This document shows positions 43,448-53,579 of a stretch of DNA of 64,000 bases, one piece after another. Each line of letters opens with the position of its first letter. Within the stretch, counting starts at the first letter, position 1. Under the pieces are notes generated by a model. That model saw only the letters and a list, made by a program, of their open reading frames with translations. It did no database searches and was not told the origin of the DNA. A program made the translations under genes and the position numbers. The stretch lies in the NCBI RefSeq assembly GCF_034555935.1, contig NZ_JAYDCJ010000003.1:2046001-2110000 (forward strand), read 5' to 3'. The DNA comes from Marinobacter qingdaonensis (GTDB lineage: Bacteria; Pseudomonadota; Gammaproteobacteria; Pseudomonadales; Oleiphilaceae).

Positions 43448-44169
43448 ACGCTGACACCCGTCCATTGATCAAGTCCCAGGACGCCGCCGTCGGTACCGGT
43501 GTTGCCATGCGGGCGGTGTTCGCCCGGGACATGAAGGTGGCGTTCCGCCAGCGCCAGGATCTGCTCAATCCGCTGCTGTTTTTCATCATGGTGGTGACGC
43601 TGTTCCCCCTCGGAGTCAGCCCGGAAGTAGCATTTCTGCGTGAAGCCGGGGCCGGTATTCTCTGGGTAGCGGCGTTGCTGTCGGTCTTGCTGTCCCTGGA
43701 TCATCTGTTCCGGCACGACTTTGACGACGGCACCCTTGAGCAGTTGGTGATGCAGCCTCATCCGCTGTTCCTGCTGGTGCTCGCCAAGACCCTGGCGCAC
43801 TGGGTCCTGACTGGATTGCCGCTGGTGCTGCTGGCGCCGGTGCTGGGGGTCATGGTGCACCTGGACGGGAACTCTATTGCGGTTTTGTGTCTAACGCTGC
43901 TGATTGGCACGCCGGTGTTGAGTCTGATCGGCTCCATCGGGGCGGCGTTGACCCTGGGATTGCGGTCGGCAGGGGTGCTCTTGTCTCTGCTGATCATCCC
44001 GCTGTACATTCCGGTCCTGATCTTTGGCACCGGCACCGTGGCGGCCGCCGCCGAAGGCGCACCGGTCGCCGGTTACCTGGCGCTGCTGGGAGCCTTCCTG
44101 GTCCTGGCCACAACCCTGGCGCCCTTTGCGGCCGCGGCAGCGCTCCGAATCAGCCTGTCGAACAGTTAG
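43444..44169 (+). CDS. ccmB: CcmB, heme exporter membrane protein
   Basis: A 241-residue protein with six hydrophobic segments. FARDMKVAFRQRQDLLNPLL and DDGTLEQLVMQPHPLFLLVL are typical of CcmB. It partners with CcmA. The GTG at 43444 overlaps the ccmA stop (GTGA) and has GAGGGAG upstream; an in-frame ATG at 43507 would give a 220-residue form closer to the E. coli length. Followed by ccmC after 33 nt. Confidence 0.94.
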   Translation: MNADTRPLIKSQDAAVGTGVAMRAVFARDMKVAFRQRQDLLNPLLFFIMVVTLFPLGVSPEVAFLREAGAGILWVAALLSVLLSLDHLFRHDFDDGTLEQLVMQPHPLFLLVLAKTLAHWVLTGLPLVLLAPVLGVMVHLDGNSIAVLCLTLLIGTPVLSLIGSIGAALTLGLRSAGVLLSLLIIPLYIPVLIFGTGTVAAAAEGAPVAGYLALLGAFLVLATTLAPFAAAAALRISLSNS

Positions 44170-44202
44170 GACTTAGTCGATGATGTGTAGGGTATCCTTC
44201 TG

Positions 44203-44949
44203 ATGTGGCAGATTTTTCATAAACTGGGGTCACCCAAATGGTTCTTCGGGATTGCGACCCGATTGATGCCCTGGCTGCTGGCCGCCGGCGCAATCCTGCT
44301 GCTGTCGGGGCTGGTCTGGGGCCTGGCGTTCGCGCCCAAGGATTACCTGCAGGGCAACAGTTACCGCATCATCTTCATCCACGTGCCCTCCGCGTTCCTG
44401 GCCCAGTCGGTCTACATCATGATGGCGGTGGCCGCCGTGGTGACCCTGGTCTGGCGCATGAAACTGGCGGATGTGTTCGTTCGGTCGGTGGCACCGGTCG
44501 GTCTGGTGCTGACCTTCCTGGCCCTGTTCACCGGTGCGGTCTGGGGCAAACCCACCTGGGGCACCTGGTGGATCTGGGACGCCCGGCTGACCTCCATGCT
44601 GATCCTGCTGTTCCTGTATGGCGGTGTGATCGCGCTGGATCGGGCCATCAATGATGAAAAGTCCGCCGCCCGCGCTGTGGCGGTCTTGGTGCTGGTTGGG
44701 GTCGTAAATATCCCTATCATCAAATACTCGGTGGAATGGTGGAATACCTTGCATCAGCCGGCGACCTTCAAACTCACGGAAAAGCCGTCCATGCCGGCGG
44801 AAATGTGGGTGCCCCTGCTGCTGTCGGTATTGGGGCTGTACCTGTTGTTCGGCTGGCTCGCCTGCCTACGCATGCAGACCGAAATCCTGGTCCGTGAACA
44901 GCGCACCCGCTGGGTCCGTGACCATGTCACCGCGAAGGGGAGACACTGA
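44203..44949 (+). CDS. ccmC: CcmC, heme delivery protein
   Basis: A 248-residue protein with six membrane helices. The WWD heme-handling motif is [13 protein letters not shown], flanked by conserved His residues (IFIHVPSAF and a later [11 protein letters not shown]). It attaches heme to CcmE. Its stop overlaps the ccmD start. Confidence 0.96.
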   Translation: MWQIFHKLGSPKWFFGIATRLMPWLLAAGAILLLSGLVWGLAFAPKDYLQGNSYRIIFIHVPSAFLAQSVYIMMAVAAVVTLVWRMKLADVFVRSVAPVGLVLTFLALFTGAVWGKPTWGTWWIWDARLTSMLILLFLYGGVIALDRAINDEKSAARAVAVLVLVGVVNIPIIKYSVEWWNTLHQPATFKLTEKPSMPAEMWVPLLLSVLGLYLLFGWLACLRMQTEILVREQRTRWVRDHVTAKGRH

Positions 44950-45185
44950 TGGCGTTCGATTCCTTGGCCGCGTTTATCCAGATGGAAGGGCACGGTCCCT
45001 ATGTCTGGACCTGTTATGGCGCCTTTTTCCTGCTGCTTGGCGGGTTGATGGTCGGCTCGCTGCGCAAGCGCCGGGCGGTGATCCAATCCTGCCAGCGGCT
45101 GTATGATTCCCTCGACGACAGCGCCCGGGCACCGGCCAAGCAGGCCCCGGCGACGTTCGCGCGCGTAAACGTTTCCCAAGATTGA
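44949..45185 (+). CDS. ccmD: CcmD, small heme exporter component
   Basis: A 78-residue protein with one membrane helix (YVWTCYGAFFLLLGGLMVG) and a basic cytoplasmic stretch (SLRKRRAV). The tail is longer than usual for CcmD. It helps release holo-CcmE. Starts in the ccmC stop and is followed 14 nt later by ccmE. Confidence 0.88.
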   Translation: MAFDSLAAFIQMEGHGPYVWTCYGAFFLLLGGLMVGSLRKRRAVIQSCQRLYDSLDDSARAPAKQAPATFARVNVSQD

Positions 45186-45199
45186 CCAGCAGGTAACCC

Positions 45200-45670
45200 A
45201 TGCACCCGATCCGAAAAAAACGGCTGACCATCGTCCTCTTTCTGCTTGTTGGCCTGGCCATTGCCGTGGGCCTGACCACTTACGCGCTGCGCCAGAACAT
45301 CAACCTGTTCTACGACCCCAGCCAGATCTCCGCCGGTGAGGCGCCGGTGGACGTGCGCATCCGTGCCGGTGGCATGGTGGAGGAAGGCTCGGTCCTGCGC
45401 GACCCGGACAGCCTGAAGGTCGAATTCCGGGTCACCGATTTCAGCGCCTCGGTGCCGGTGGTGTACGAGGGCATCCTGCCGGACCTGTTTGCCGAAGGGC
45501 AGGGCGTGGTGGCCATGGGCCGGCTGAACGGTGAGGGCCGCTTTGTCGCCGACCAGGTGCTGGCCAAGCACGACGAGAACTACATGCCTCCGGAGGTGGC
45601 CGACGCGCTGGCCAAAGCCGAGCAGCGCCAGCGCGCCGCCGACCAGGCCGATGAAACCACCGCTTACTGA
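45200..45670 (+). CDS. ccmE: CcmE, periplasmic heme chaperone
   Basis: A 156-residue protein with an N-terminal membrane anchor ([20 protein letters not shown]) and an OB-fold domain. The heme-binding histidine is H124 in [13 protein letters not shown], with Y128 as the usual axial partner. It binds heme covalently for transfer to CcmF. Note the six A residues near the start, which are a run of Lys codons. Confidence 0.97.
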   Translation: MHPIRKKRLTIVLFLLVGLAIAVGLTTYALRQNINLFYDPSQISAGEAPVDVRIRAGGMVEEGSVLRDPDSLKVEFRVTDFSASVPVVYEGILPDLFAEGQGVVAMGRLNGEGRFVADQVLAKHDENYMPPEVADALAKAEQRQRAADQADETTAY

Positions 45671-45710
45671 TTTAACTTGATGAACAGCCGATAATGGCTG
45701 GAGGGCTTAG

Positions 45711-47711
45711 ATGTATCCGGAACTCGGACAGCTCGCACTGATTCTCTCGCTCCTGCTGGCAGTGCTCCTTTCCGTTGTGCCCCTGGTGGGTTCCATCGCC
45801 GGGCGTGACAACCTGCAGGCGTTTGCCAGACCCCTGGCTTCCGGTCTGTTTGTCTTCGTAGCGCTGGCCTTTGCGCTGCTGACCCAGGCCTTCCTGACCG
45901 ACGACTTCTCCGTGGCCTACGTCGCCAACAACAGCAACAGCATGCTGCCCTGGTACTACAAGTTCAGCGCCGTCTGGGGCGGGCACGAGGGCTCGCTGCT
46001 GCTCTGGATCCTGATGCTGGCGGGCTGGACCCTGGCCGTTGCGATTTTCAGCCGGCGCCTGCCGGCGGTGATGATTTCCCAGGTCCTGTCGGTGCTGGGC
46101 ATGGTGACCGTGGGCTTCCTGCTGTTCATCATCATTACCTCCAATCCGTTCGACCGCCTGCTGCCGAACGTGCCGGCCGACGGTGCCGACCTGAACCCGC
46201 TGCTGCAGGATTTCGGTCTGATCGTGCACCCACCGATGCTGTACATGGGCTATGTCGGCTTCTCGGTGGCGTTTGCCTTTGCCATCGCGGCCCTGATGAA
46301 CGGGCGCCTGGATGCGGCCTGGGCCCGCTGGTCCCGGCCCTGGACCACCGTCGCCTGGGCCTTCCTGTCCCTGGGTATCGCCCTGGGTAGCTGGTGGGCC
46401 TATTACGAACTGGGCTGGGGCGGCTGGTGGTTCTGGGACCCGGTCGAGAACGCCTCGCTCCTGCCCTGGCTGTCCGGCACCGCGCTGATGCACTCGCTGG
46501 CGGTCACCGAGAAGCGCGGCGTGTTCAAGAGCTGGACCGTACTGCTGGCCATCGTCACTTTCTCCCTGAGCCTGCTGGGTACCTTCCTGGTGCGCTCCGG
46601 GGTGCTGACCTCGGTCCACGCCTTCGCCTCGGATCCTGAGCGGGGTGTGTTCCTGCTCGGCCTGCTGGCCATCACCGTGATTGCGAGCCTGACCCTGTAC
46701 GCGGTGCGGGCACCGGTGGTGCACGTACGGGCCCGCTACGGCACCCTGTCCCGGGAAATATTCCTGTTGCTCAACAACGTGCTGCTGGTGTCGGCCACCG
46801 TGCTGGTCGCGGTCGGTACCCTGTACCCGCTGGTGCTCGATTACCTGGAGATGGGCAAGCTGTCCATCGGCGAGCCGTTCTTCAACCTGACCTTCAGTCC
46901 CCTGGCCGTCGCCACCGGCCTGTTGCTGGGCGCGGGCATCTTCTCCCGCTGGAAGAAAACCGACGGTGGCTGGCTCGGCCGCAAGCTGCTCTGGCCCCTG
47001 GCCGTGAGCCTGGTGGGCACGGCGGCCATCCTGGTCGGGTACGGCGGTTTCAGCCTCTGGGCCTTCGTCGGGGTCTTTGCCGCCCTCTGGGTGACCGTGG
47101 CCACCCTGTGGGACCTGTGGGACAAGTCCTCCTCCCGCAAGGGCCGGCTGCACGGACTCAAGCGCCAGTCCCGCAGCTACTACGGCATGGTGCTGGGGCA
47201 CCTGGGCCTGGCCATCACCATGGCGGGCGCCACCATCGTGTCCAACTACGGCATCGAGCGGGACGTGCGCATGGAACCGGGCGACGTCGCCAGCGTGGGT
47301 AACTACCAGTTCGCGTTCCGGGAAATCGGCGAGCGCCAGGGCGCCAACTTTACCGCCCAGTACGGCCGTTTCGACGTCATCCGGGACGGCGAGATCATCG
47401 CCGAACTCTACCCGGAAAAACGCCAGTACCCGGTGGGCATGAGCGTGATGACCGAGGCGGACATCGATGCCGGGCTGTTCCGGGATATCTTCGTGGCGAT
47501 CGGTGAGCGCATCACCGACAACGCCTGGGCCATCCGGCTGCAGTACAAGCCCCTGGTGCGCTGGTTGTGGCTGGGTTCGGTGTTCATGGCCGCCGGTGGT
47601 TTCCTGGCCATTGCCGACCGCCGCTATCGAATTCGTGAACGCAGTCGGGCCACGGCCAAGACTGCCAGTCCCGTCACTGGCTCGGGAGAGTCTGCAGGAG
47701 TGGTCTCGTGA
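45711..47711 (+). CDS. ccmF: CcmF, cytochrome c heme lyase subunit
   Basis: A 666-residue polytopic protein with about 15 hydrophobic segments. The WWD-type motif is WGGWWFWDPVENASLLPW, near the heme-contact His residues. It inserts heme into apocytochrome together with CcmH. Starts MYPELGQLALILSLLLA, the family's usual N-terminus. The stop overlaps the ccmG start by 4 nt. Confidence 0.97.
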   Translation: MYPELGQLALILSLLLAVLLSVVPLVGSIAGRDNLQAFARPLASGLFVFVALAFALLTQAFLTDDFSVAYVANNSNSMLPWYYKFSAVWGGHEGSLLLWILMLAGWTLAVAIFSRRLPAVMISQVLSVLGMVTVGFLLFIIITSNPFDRLLPNVPADGADLNPLLQDFGLIVHPPMLYMGYVGFSVAFAFAIAALMNGRLDAAWARWSRPWTTVAWAFLSLGIALGSWWAYYELGWGGWWFWDPVENASLLPWLSGTALMHSLAVTEKRGVFKSWTVLLAIVTFSLSLLGTFLVRSGVLTSVHAFASDPERGVFLLGLLAITVIASLTLYAVRAPVVHVRARYGTLSREIFLLLNNVLLVSATVLVAVGTLYPLVLDYLEMGKLSIGEPFFNLTFSPLAVATGLLLGAGIFSRWKKTDGGWLGRKLLWPLAVSLVGTAAILVGYGGFSLWAFVGVFAALWVTVATLWDLWDKSSSRKGRLHGLKRQSRSYYGMVLGHLGLAITMAGATIVSNYGIERDVRMEPGDVASVGNYQFAFREIGERQGANFTAQYGRFDVIRDGEIIAELYPEKRQYPVGMSVMTEADIDAGLFRDIFVAIGERITDNAWAIRLQYKPLVRWLWLGSVFMAAGGFLAIADRRYRIRERSRATAKTASPVTGSGESAGVVS

Positions 47712-48244
47712 AACGGTTTTTTCTGTTCCTCCCTCTGGTTGTCGCCGTGGTCCTGGGCATGGTGCTGTTTGCCGGCATCGGCAAGGACCCCACCAAACTG
47801 GATTCCGCGCTGGTCGGGCAGCCGGTGCCGGCCTTCAGCCTGGAAGACCTGGACAACCCGGGCCAGCAACTGGACGCCTCCCTGTTCCAGGGGCAGGTGC
47901 AGCTGCTGAACGTCTGGGGGACCTGGTGCCCGGCTTGCCGGGACGAACACGACGACCTGATGTGGCTGGCCCGGGAGCAGGGTGTGTCCATCGTTGGCCT
48001 GAACTACAAGGACAACCGGGACGACGCGCTGGTCTGGCTCGACCGCCTGGGCGACCCCTACAGCACCAACATCTACGATCCCCAGGGCCGACTCGGCTTT
48101 GACCTGGGAGTGTACGGGGCGCCCGAGACCTTCGTGATCGACGCCCAGGGCGTGGTCCGTTACCGGCACGTGGGTGTGGTCAACAAGAAGGTCTGGCAGG
48201 ACACCCTGCTGCCGGTGATCAACCAGGTTCGGGAGCAAGGCTGA
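47708..48244 (+). CDS. ccmG: CcmG (DsbE), thiol:disulfide interchange protein
   Basis: A 178-residue periplasmic thioredoxin-fold protein with an N-terminal anchor (residues 4-22). The active site is WCPAC at C74-C77, slightly different from the more common WCPTC. It keeps the CXXCH cysteines of apocytochrome reduced. Overlaps ccmF and shares the TGATG junction with ccmH. Confidence 0.96.
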   Translation: MKRFFLFLPLVVAVVLGMVLFAGIGKDPTKLDSALVGQPVPAFSLEDLDNPGQQLDASLFQGQVQLLNVWGTWCPACRDEHDDLMWLAREQGVSIVGLNYKDNRDDALVWLDRLGDPYSTNIYDPQGRLGFDLGVYGAPETFVIDAQGVVRYRHVGVVNKKVWQDTLLPVINQVREQG

Positions 48245-48726
48245 TGGTTCGCATGCTGTCTGTCCTGTTGCTGGTGCTCCTGAGCCCGTTGGCCCAGGCC
48301 GAGGTTGCCAATGTCTATGAGTTCGACACCGCCGAGCAGGAGCAGCGGTTCCAGGATCTGATCGTGGAGTTGCGCTGCCCCAAGTGCCAGAACCAGAACA
48401 TTGCCGATTCCAACGCGCCCATCTCCAAGGACATGCGCGCCGAGGTGTACCGGCGCATGCGGGCCGGTGCCAGTAACGACGAGATCGTCGATGCCCTGGT
48501 TGCCCGCTTCGGTGAGTTCATCCTGTACAAACCCCAGGTCGAGAAACGCACCATCCTGCTCTGGGCCACCCCGGCCATCGCTGTCCTCGGCGGCTTGCTG
48601 GTGGTCGCCGGCGTGGTCCTGAGGGCCCGGCGTCGCCAGACCGAGCCTGAACCAGCGCTCAACGCCAAGGAGCAGGCCCGGGCCGCGAAAATCCTTGCAG
48701 AGGATGATCGGGATTCCAACGCCTGA
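48244..48726 (+). CDS. ccmH: CcmH (CcmL/CycL), apocytochrome thiol reductase
   Basis: A 160-residue protein with a signal peptide, the LRCPKCQ motif at C45-C48 (NQNIADSNAPISKDMR follows) and one C-terminal transmembrane helix (TPAIAVLGGLLVVAGVVL). In this lineage the ccmH function is split into CcmH and CcmI. It reduces apocytochrome c together with CcmG. Confidence 0.95.
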   Translation: MVRMLSVLLLVLLSPLAQAEVANVYEFDTAEQEQRFQDLIVELRCPKCQNQNIADSNAPISKDMRAEVYRRMRAGASNDEIVDALVARFGEFILYKPQVEKRTILLWATPAIAVLGGLLVVAGVVLRARRRQTEPEPALNAKEQARAAKILAEDDRDSNA

Positions 48727-48774
48727 ACCAGTGTTTCTCTGCTGCACCCATGACTGACTCTGTGACCCTATCCC

Positions 48775-50037
48775 ATGACTGAAACCTTCTGGATTGCCGC
48801 CACGGTCCTCATCGTTCTTGCCCTGGCGTTCGTGCTCTATCCGGTGCTGTTTCACAGTGCCGGCGCCCGGGAACGCGCCGATCTCCGTAACCAGAACCTG
48901 ATGGCCTACCGCAGCCGGATGAAAGAGCTGGATTCGGAGTACCAGGCCGGCTTGCTGGACGACGAGAATTACCGGCAGCTGAAGGAAGAGCTGGCTGGGG
49001 CCATGCTGGACGATGTCCAGGATGAGGCGCTGGTTAAGCCGGTGCCCAGCGGCCGGAAAACCGCGATTGCCGTCGGACTGATTGCCATTCTGCTGTTCCC
49101 GGCGGCCACCTATGTGCTGTACCAGGAGTGGGGCGCCATGGACCAGGTGGAGCAGTTCCTGGCCATGCAGCAGATCGGCGAGACCGACCAGGCCCGCCAG
49201 AGCCAGATGCAGGACCTGACCCGCCAGCTGCGGGAGCGGCTGGAAGCCAGCCCGGACAATCCCGATGGCTGGGCTATGCTTGGCCAGAGCTACATGCGCC
49301 TGGAGCAGTATGGCGACGCCGCCCAAGCGTTCCGGCGCCTGGCCAATTACGCCCCGGACGAAAGGGCCCGGGCCGTGGCTCTGGGCCTGGCTGCCCAGGC
49401 GCTGTTTTTCCAGAGTCAGGGGGCCATGACCGACACCGTGACCCAGGCCATCGAAGACGCCCGAGCGCTCAATCCGGACGAGGTCAACGCCCTGGGGCTG
49501 CTGGGTATTCACGCTTTCAGCCAGCAGGAGTACCGGAACGCCATTGGGTATTGGGAGCGCATTGTGACGGTGGCGCCGGATCACCCGCAGCTGGCGTCGA
49601 TCCAGGATGGTATTCGTGAAGCCTACGTTCGCCTGGGTGAGGAGCCGCCGGCGATGGCGAGTGCCGCGCCCAGTGGTCCGGGCGTGACCGTCCGGGTGTC
49701 CATTGCCGACGCTTTTCAGGATCAGGTCGCGGATGACACCGTGCTGTTCGTGTTCGCCCGGCGCCAGGACGGGGCCGGTGGCCCGCCGCTGGCCATTACC
49801 CGTTTGACCGCCGCTGACTTGCCCGCGGAAGTACGCCTGGACGACAGCCAGGCCATGTCACCTGACGCCAAGATCTCCGCCGTCGACCGGGTCATGGTTA
49901 CCGCCCGGTTGAGCCGCTCCGGCAATGCCATCGCCCAGCCCGGGGATTGGCAGGGCAGTCTGGACGCGCCGGCCGATGTCGGCCCGGCCACCGGCGAGCC
50001 GGTCGAACTGGTGATCGATCAACAGCTCACCGACTGA
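48775..50037 (+). CDS. ccmI: CcmI (CycH), cytochrome c assembly TPR protein
   Basis: A 420-residue protein. Two membrane helices sit at the N-terminus (FWIAATVLIVLALAFVLYPV and IAVGLIAILLFPAATYVLY) with a leucine-zipper-like cytoplasmic loop. Periplasmic tetratricopeptide repeats follow (DNPDGWAMLGQSYMRLEQY), then a C-terminal domain with VTVRVSIADAFQDQV. It chaperones apocytochrome. The last gene of the ccm operon, convergent with batD (36 nt apart). Confidence 0.92.
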   Translation: MTETFWIAATVLIVLALAFVLYPVLFHSAGARERADLRNQNLMAYRSRMKELDSEYQAGLLDDENYRQLKEELAGAMLDDVQDEALVKPVPSGRKTAIAVGLIAILLFPAATYVLYQEWGAMDQVEQFLAMQQIGETDQARQSQMQDLTRQLRERLEASPDNPDGWAMLGQSYMRLEQYGDAAQAFRRLANYAPDERARAVALGLAAQALFFQSQGAMTDTVTQAIEDARALNPDEVNALGLLGIHAFSQQEYRNAIGYWERIVTVAPDHPQLASIQDGIREAYVRLGEEPPAMASAAPSGPGVTVRVSIADAFQDQVADDTVLFVFARRQDGAGGPPLAITRLTAADLPAEVRLDDSQAMSPDAKISAVDRVMVTARLSRSGNAIAQPGDWQGSLDAPADVGPATGEPVELVIDQQLTD

Positions 50038-50073
50038 GCATCGAACCCCAGCCCCGGTCACCTGCCATGACGG

Positions 50074-51795
50074 TTACACCGACAGGCGGTCGGGGTAGAG
50101 CGGCGGCAAGGCCTCATCTCGGGCCGGAGCCGCGGCCTTGTGCCCGCGCCGCAGCCGATCCAGTGCCTTGGCCAGCGGCCGCCCATCCCACGCCTGGCCC
50201 GAGGCCCCCTCGGGCGCAAACAGGTACGCCTGCAAGCGCCGGATTTCCGCACTCAGCGTGTCATCACCCAGCCAGGCCAGGGCGTCGGTGGCGGTGTCAC
50301 AGTGGCAACCGAAGCGCCGGTTCAGCCACCGCACCAGCAACGTCGTGGTGGCCGGAGACCCTTGCCGGGCGGCGCCAATCAGGGCGTCGAACGCCTGTGC
50401 CTCATTGTGGTCCGGCGCCGACGCCTGACTGCCCACTTCCCGTTTTGCTCGTCTCGACCGCCACCACAGGCCCAGGGTGCCCAGCCAGAGTACGGCCAGC
50501 GCCAGGCTGAGCCACGGCCAGAACCCGGCCGGGTCGGTGTCGGCCAGCGCCGGTGTCGGTGCTTCGGGCGCACCGGTATCATCCGCGTCGGTGGTCGGCG
50601 GTTGCGCGGCCTGGCCGGCGCTGGTGCCGACCTGCAGGGTGCGGGCGGGAATGACCGCGACCCGCTCCTGGTCCGCATCAGTGTCCCACCAGGGAATGCG
50701 GATTTCCGGCAGGGTCAGCGCGCCGGCTTGCACCGGCACCAGGGCGCTGGTCTGGCTCAGGGTTGACGTCAGACCCTCCGGGGTTACCTCGGTGTTGCGT
50801 TCCGGGGGCTCGGGGTAGCTGCGCAGCCCCTGCGGCGTGGCGTCCGGCAGCGGGGGCAGGGCTTCCGCCGGCAGGCCGATGGCCTTGAGATGCAGTTTCC
50901 GGGTCAGGTTTTCGCCGGTCTCGACCTGCATGCTGGGGGGCAGGCCTGCTTCTTCCAGGCTCAGGGACGTGGCGGGTAGCCAGGTATCCCCGGTAAAGCT
51001 GGCGGGCACGTCGTTCACCGGCACTGGGTACAGTTGCTCGCTGTCCCGCAGGAAGATCAGCTGGCCACTGGCGTCCCGGGCCTGACCCTCGAATTGGATC
51101 GGGGCCAGGGTCAGTTCACCCGGCTTCTGGGGGAACAGGGCGTAGCGGCGTTCCACCACCCGGAACCGCACCCCGTCCCGATAGCGGCTGAACTCCCGCT
51201 GCTTGCCCAGGGGCTCAATGATGGCGTCCGGGTGGCTCGGCTCCGACAGTTCCCCGCGCACCAGGTTGCCACTGAAAAACAGCCGGATGGTCAGGGTCAG
51301 CTGTTCCTGCACGTACAGCTCGGCCTTGTCGGCGGAAAGTTCGATGAAGCTGTCCCGGGTAGCCGCCACCTCCTCATCCGGCGGCGAGCCGCTGACCACC
51401 TCAATGGTGACCGGCTCCGAGGTGGAGTCCTGGAAGCTCAGCGCCGGGATGGTCAATTGACCATTGCGTTTCGGTGCCAGTTGGTAGGTCCAGGTGATGA
51501 CACCCACCATCTCGGAATTGACGGTGCGAATGCTGTAACGCTGATTCTGGGCCAGCACCTCGAAGTCCGGCTCCACCTTCTCGATGTCCGGGGAGGGCAG
51601 GTTCGACAGATCGAAGTTGAACAGGTTGCTCAGATTGATATCCAGCTTCATGGAGCCGGTGACCGTGACCGTTACGACTTCGCCCTCGTACAGGCGCTTG
51701 CGGTCCGGCTCCACCTTGAGCTCCCCGGCCTGGACCATGGCGCCCAGGCCCAACAGAACAAGCAGGGTGGCGAAGGAAATCAGCCGCTTTACCAT
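50074..51795 (-). CDS. batD: BatD family protein
   Basis: A 573-residue membrane-anchored protein. It has a signal peptide (MVKRLISFATLLVLLG), beta-rich N-terminal domains (PDRKRLYEGEVVTVTVTGSM and YSIRTVNSEMVGVITWTYQL), and one C-terminal membrane helix (WLSLALAVLWLGTLGLWW). BatD belongs to the Bacteroides aerotolerance family, but its molecular role is not settled. It is the last gene of the moxR-bat operon and overlaps the preceding vWA gene by 7 nt. Confidence 0.85.
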   Translation of the reverse strand: MVKRLISFATLLVLLGLGAMVQAGELKVEPDRKRLYEGEVVTVTVTGSMKLDINLSNLFNFDLSNLPSPDIEKVEPDFEVLAQNQRYSIRTVNSEMVGVITWTYQLAPKRNGQLTIPALSFQDSTSEPVTIEVVSGSPPDEEVAATRDSFIELSADKAELYVQEQLTLTIRLFFSGNLVRGELSEPSHPDAIIEPLGKQREFSRYRDGVRFRVVERRYALFPQKPGELTLAPIQFEGQARDASGQLIFLRDSEQLYPVPVNDVPASFTGDTWLPATSLSLEEAGLPPSMQVETGENLTRKLHLKAIGLPAEALPPLPDATPQGLRSYPEPPERNTEVTPEGLTSTLSQTSALVPVQAGALTLPEIRIPWWDTDADQERVAVIPARTLQVGTSAGQAAQPPTTDADDTGAPEAPTPALADTDPAGFWPWLSLALAVLWLGTLGLWWRSRRAKREVGSQASAPDHNEAQAFDALIGAARQGSPATTTLLVRWLNRRFGCHCDTATDALAWLGDDTLSAEIRRLQAYLFAPEGASGQAWDGRPLAKALDRLRRGHKAAAPARDEALPPLYPDRLSV

Positions 51796-53579
51796 GGTGT
51801 ATCGCCCTCATCGGATGGTGTCTGACGCTCCTGGTACTGTTGCAGGAACTTGCGCTTCAACAGGCCGCCGGGGTTATCGGGAACCCGGCGCAGCCACTGT
51901 TCCTGGCCCTGGGACAATGGCTGTTCGGAGATCTGGGCCGGTGCCTCGGCCTGACCGCGGGTTTGCTGGTCCTCGGCTGAGCCGGACTGGGGTTGGGCCT
52001 GCTGCTCTTTACTGTCGGCCGGCTCCGAGTCCGGGTTCTGGTCTGGATTGTTACGGGAATCGGCAGCGTCTGAGGACGGATCCGAGGGCTCGCCGGGCTG
52101 CTGCGAGTTCTGGGATTGCTGATCCCCGTTTTGACGGTCGCTGGACTGGCCGGAGTTCTCGTTCTGGTTGTCGCCGGAGTCTTCGGACTGAGCATCCTGT
52201 TGCTGGTTTTGCTGCTGCTGTTGCTGCAGCAGCTGCTCGACCAGCTTCTGGTTGTGCCGGGCATCTTCCAGGGTGGGGTCCTGGTCCAGCGCCTCATCGT
52301 AGGCGCTCAGGGCCTGTTCCAGCTCGCCGGCGCGCGCCAGGGCATTGGCCCGGTTGTAGTCGGCCCGGGCGCCGGGTACCTCGGCAAAGGCCTTGGCGGC
52401 CTGCTCGAACTGACCGGCGCGGTACTGGGCCGCACCTCGCCATTCCGGATCTTCCAGGCGGCGGGCCGCGGCAGCCGGGTCCTCGGCAATCAGCTCCGGA
52501 GCCCGCTGGTCTTCCCGTTGCCAGAGCGCGCCCCAGTCCAGAGCCTGGGCCGGCTGGGGTACCAGCGGCAGGGTGCTGAGCGCCAGCACGGCAAAACCAC
52601 CCCGGCGCCAGCCCAGGAGCAGCAGCGGCAGTGCCAGCCAGAGCAGCCAGTAGCCGTCGTCCTGCCAGCGGTTGACGGTGGCGCCATCCTCGTTGTCCTG
52701 CCACTGATCCGAGTCGACCGGCTCCAGGCCGAGGGCGCGAATGTCGGTGTCGTCCAGGGTCAGGCGTCGGCTCTCGCCGCCGTTGTCCCGGGCCAGGCGG
52801 GCCAGGGCCTGGGGTTCGGCCCGGGTGATCACGATCTCATCGTTCTCGCGGATAAAGCCCCGTTTGGCCAAGGGAATGGGGCCGCCCTGTTCGGTGCCGA
52901 CCACCAGGGTGCTGAGCGCCAGACCGGTGCTGGCGAGACTGTCACGGATGCTGGCGTGGTAGCGCTCGGGTACCTCGTCGGAAATCAGCAGGATCCGGCC
53001 CTGGCCGGGTGCACCCTGGGTCAGCAGATTGCGGGCCCGGGCAACCGCCAGGTCGGCGCGGTTGCCGGGCGCCGGCATGATCACCGGCTCGAGCACGTCG
53101 AGCATGCCCTCGATGGTCTTGTTGTCGTCGGTCAGGGGCGCCACCACATGGGCATCGGCGGCGTACACGATCAGGCCGTTCAGGCTGCCCTGGCGGGCGT
53201 CGAGGATGTCGCGGATTTTCCGCTTGGCCAGGGTCAGCCGGTCCGGCTGGACATCCGCGGCCAGCATCGACAGGGACAGGTCGAGCACGATCACCAGGCT
53301 GTCCCCGGGCTGTTTCAGGGGCGTGGGCGCTTCCCGCCACGCCGGGCCGGCCAGGGCGATGGTCAGGGCGGTAATGGCCAGGGTCACCGGTAGTACGGGT
53401 GAGCGCTGGCGCTGGGTGGTGGCGCCGTCATGGCGCACCAGGGGCGAAAGCAACCGGGCCGGGATGATCCGGGCCCAACCGCTGTCGCCCAGGCGCAGGT
53501 GCCGGAGCCCGACATAGATCAGCGGCAGGCTGAGCAGCAGCAACAGCCAGAATGGACGCAGGAAATGAAATTCAGCCAT
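51789..53579 (-). CDS. vWA-TPR protein, BatB/BatC-like fusion
   Basis: A 596-residue protein. Two membrane helices at the N-terminus precede a von Willebrand A domain with the MIDAS motif DLSLSM and LLISDEV. A third helix follows near residue 310. A tetratricopeptide region (about 390-455: YRAGQFEQAAKAFAEVPGA and YNRANALARAGELEQALSAY) is followed by a Gln/Asn/Ser/Asp-rich low-complexity tail of about 130 residues. This is the BatB-BatC fusion arrangement. The start at MAEFHFLRPF (53579) overlaps the batA stop. Confidence 0.87.
   Translation of the reverse strand: MAEFHFLRPFWLLLLLSLPLIYVGLRHLRLGDSGWARIIPARLLSPLVRHDGATTQRQRSPVLPVTLAITALTIALAGPAWREAPTPLKQPGDSLVIVLDLSLSMLAADVQPDRLTLAKRKIRDILDARQGSLNGLIVYAADAHVVAPLTDDNKTIEGMLDVLEPVIMPAPGNRADLAVARARNLLTQGAPGQGRILLISDEVPERYHASIRDSLASTGLALSTLVVGTEQGGPIPLAKRGFIRENDEIVITRAEPQALARLARDNGGESRRLTLDDTDIRALGLEPVDSDQWQDNEDGATVNRWQDDGYWLLWLALPLLLLGWRRGGFAVLALSTLPLVPQPAQALDWGALWQREDQRAPELIAEDPAAAARRLEDPEWRGAAQYRAGQFEQAAKAFAEVPGARADYNRANALARAGELEQALSAYDEALDQDPTLEDARHNQKLVEQLLQQQQQQNQQQDAQSEDSGDNQNENSGQSSDRQNGDQQSQNSQQPGEPSDPSSDAADSRNNPDQNPDSEPADSKEQQAQPQSGSAEDQQTRGQAEAPAQISEQPLSQGQEQWLRRVPDNPGGLLKRKFLQQYQERQTPSDEGDTPW

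Noticed and set aside
45672..47201. 509-codon minus-strand frame opposite ccmF
   Set aside because: Gln/Gly/Glu/His-rich composition without motifs and entirely antisense to the clear ccmF gene.
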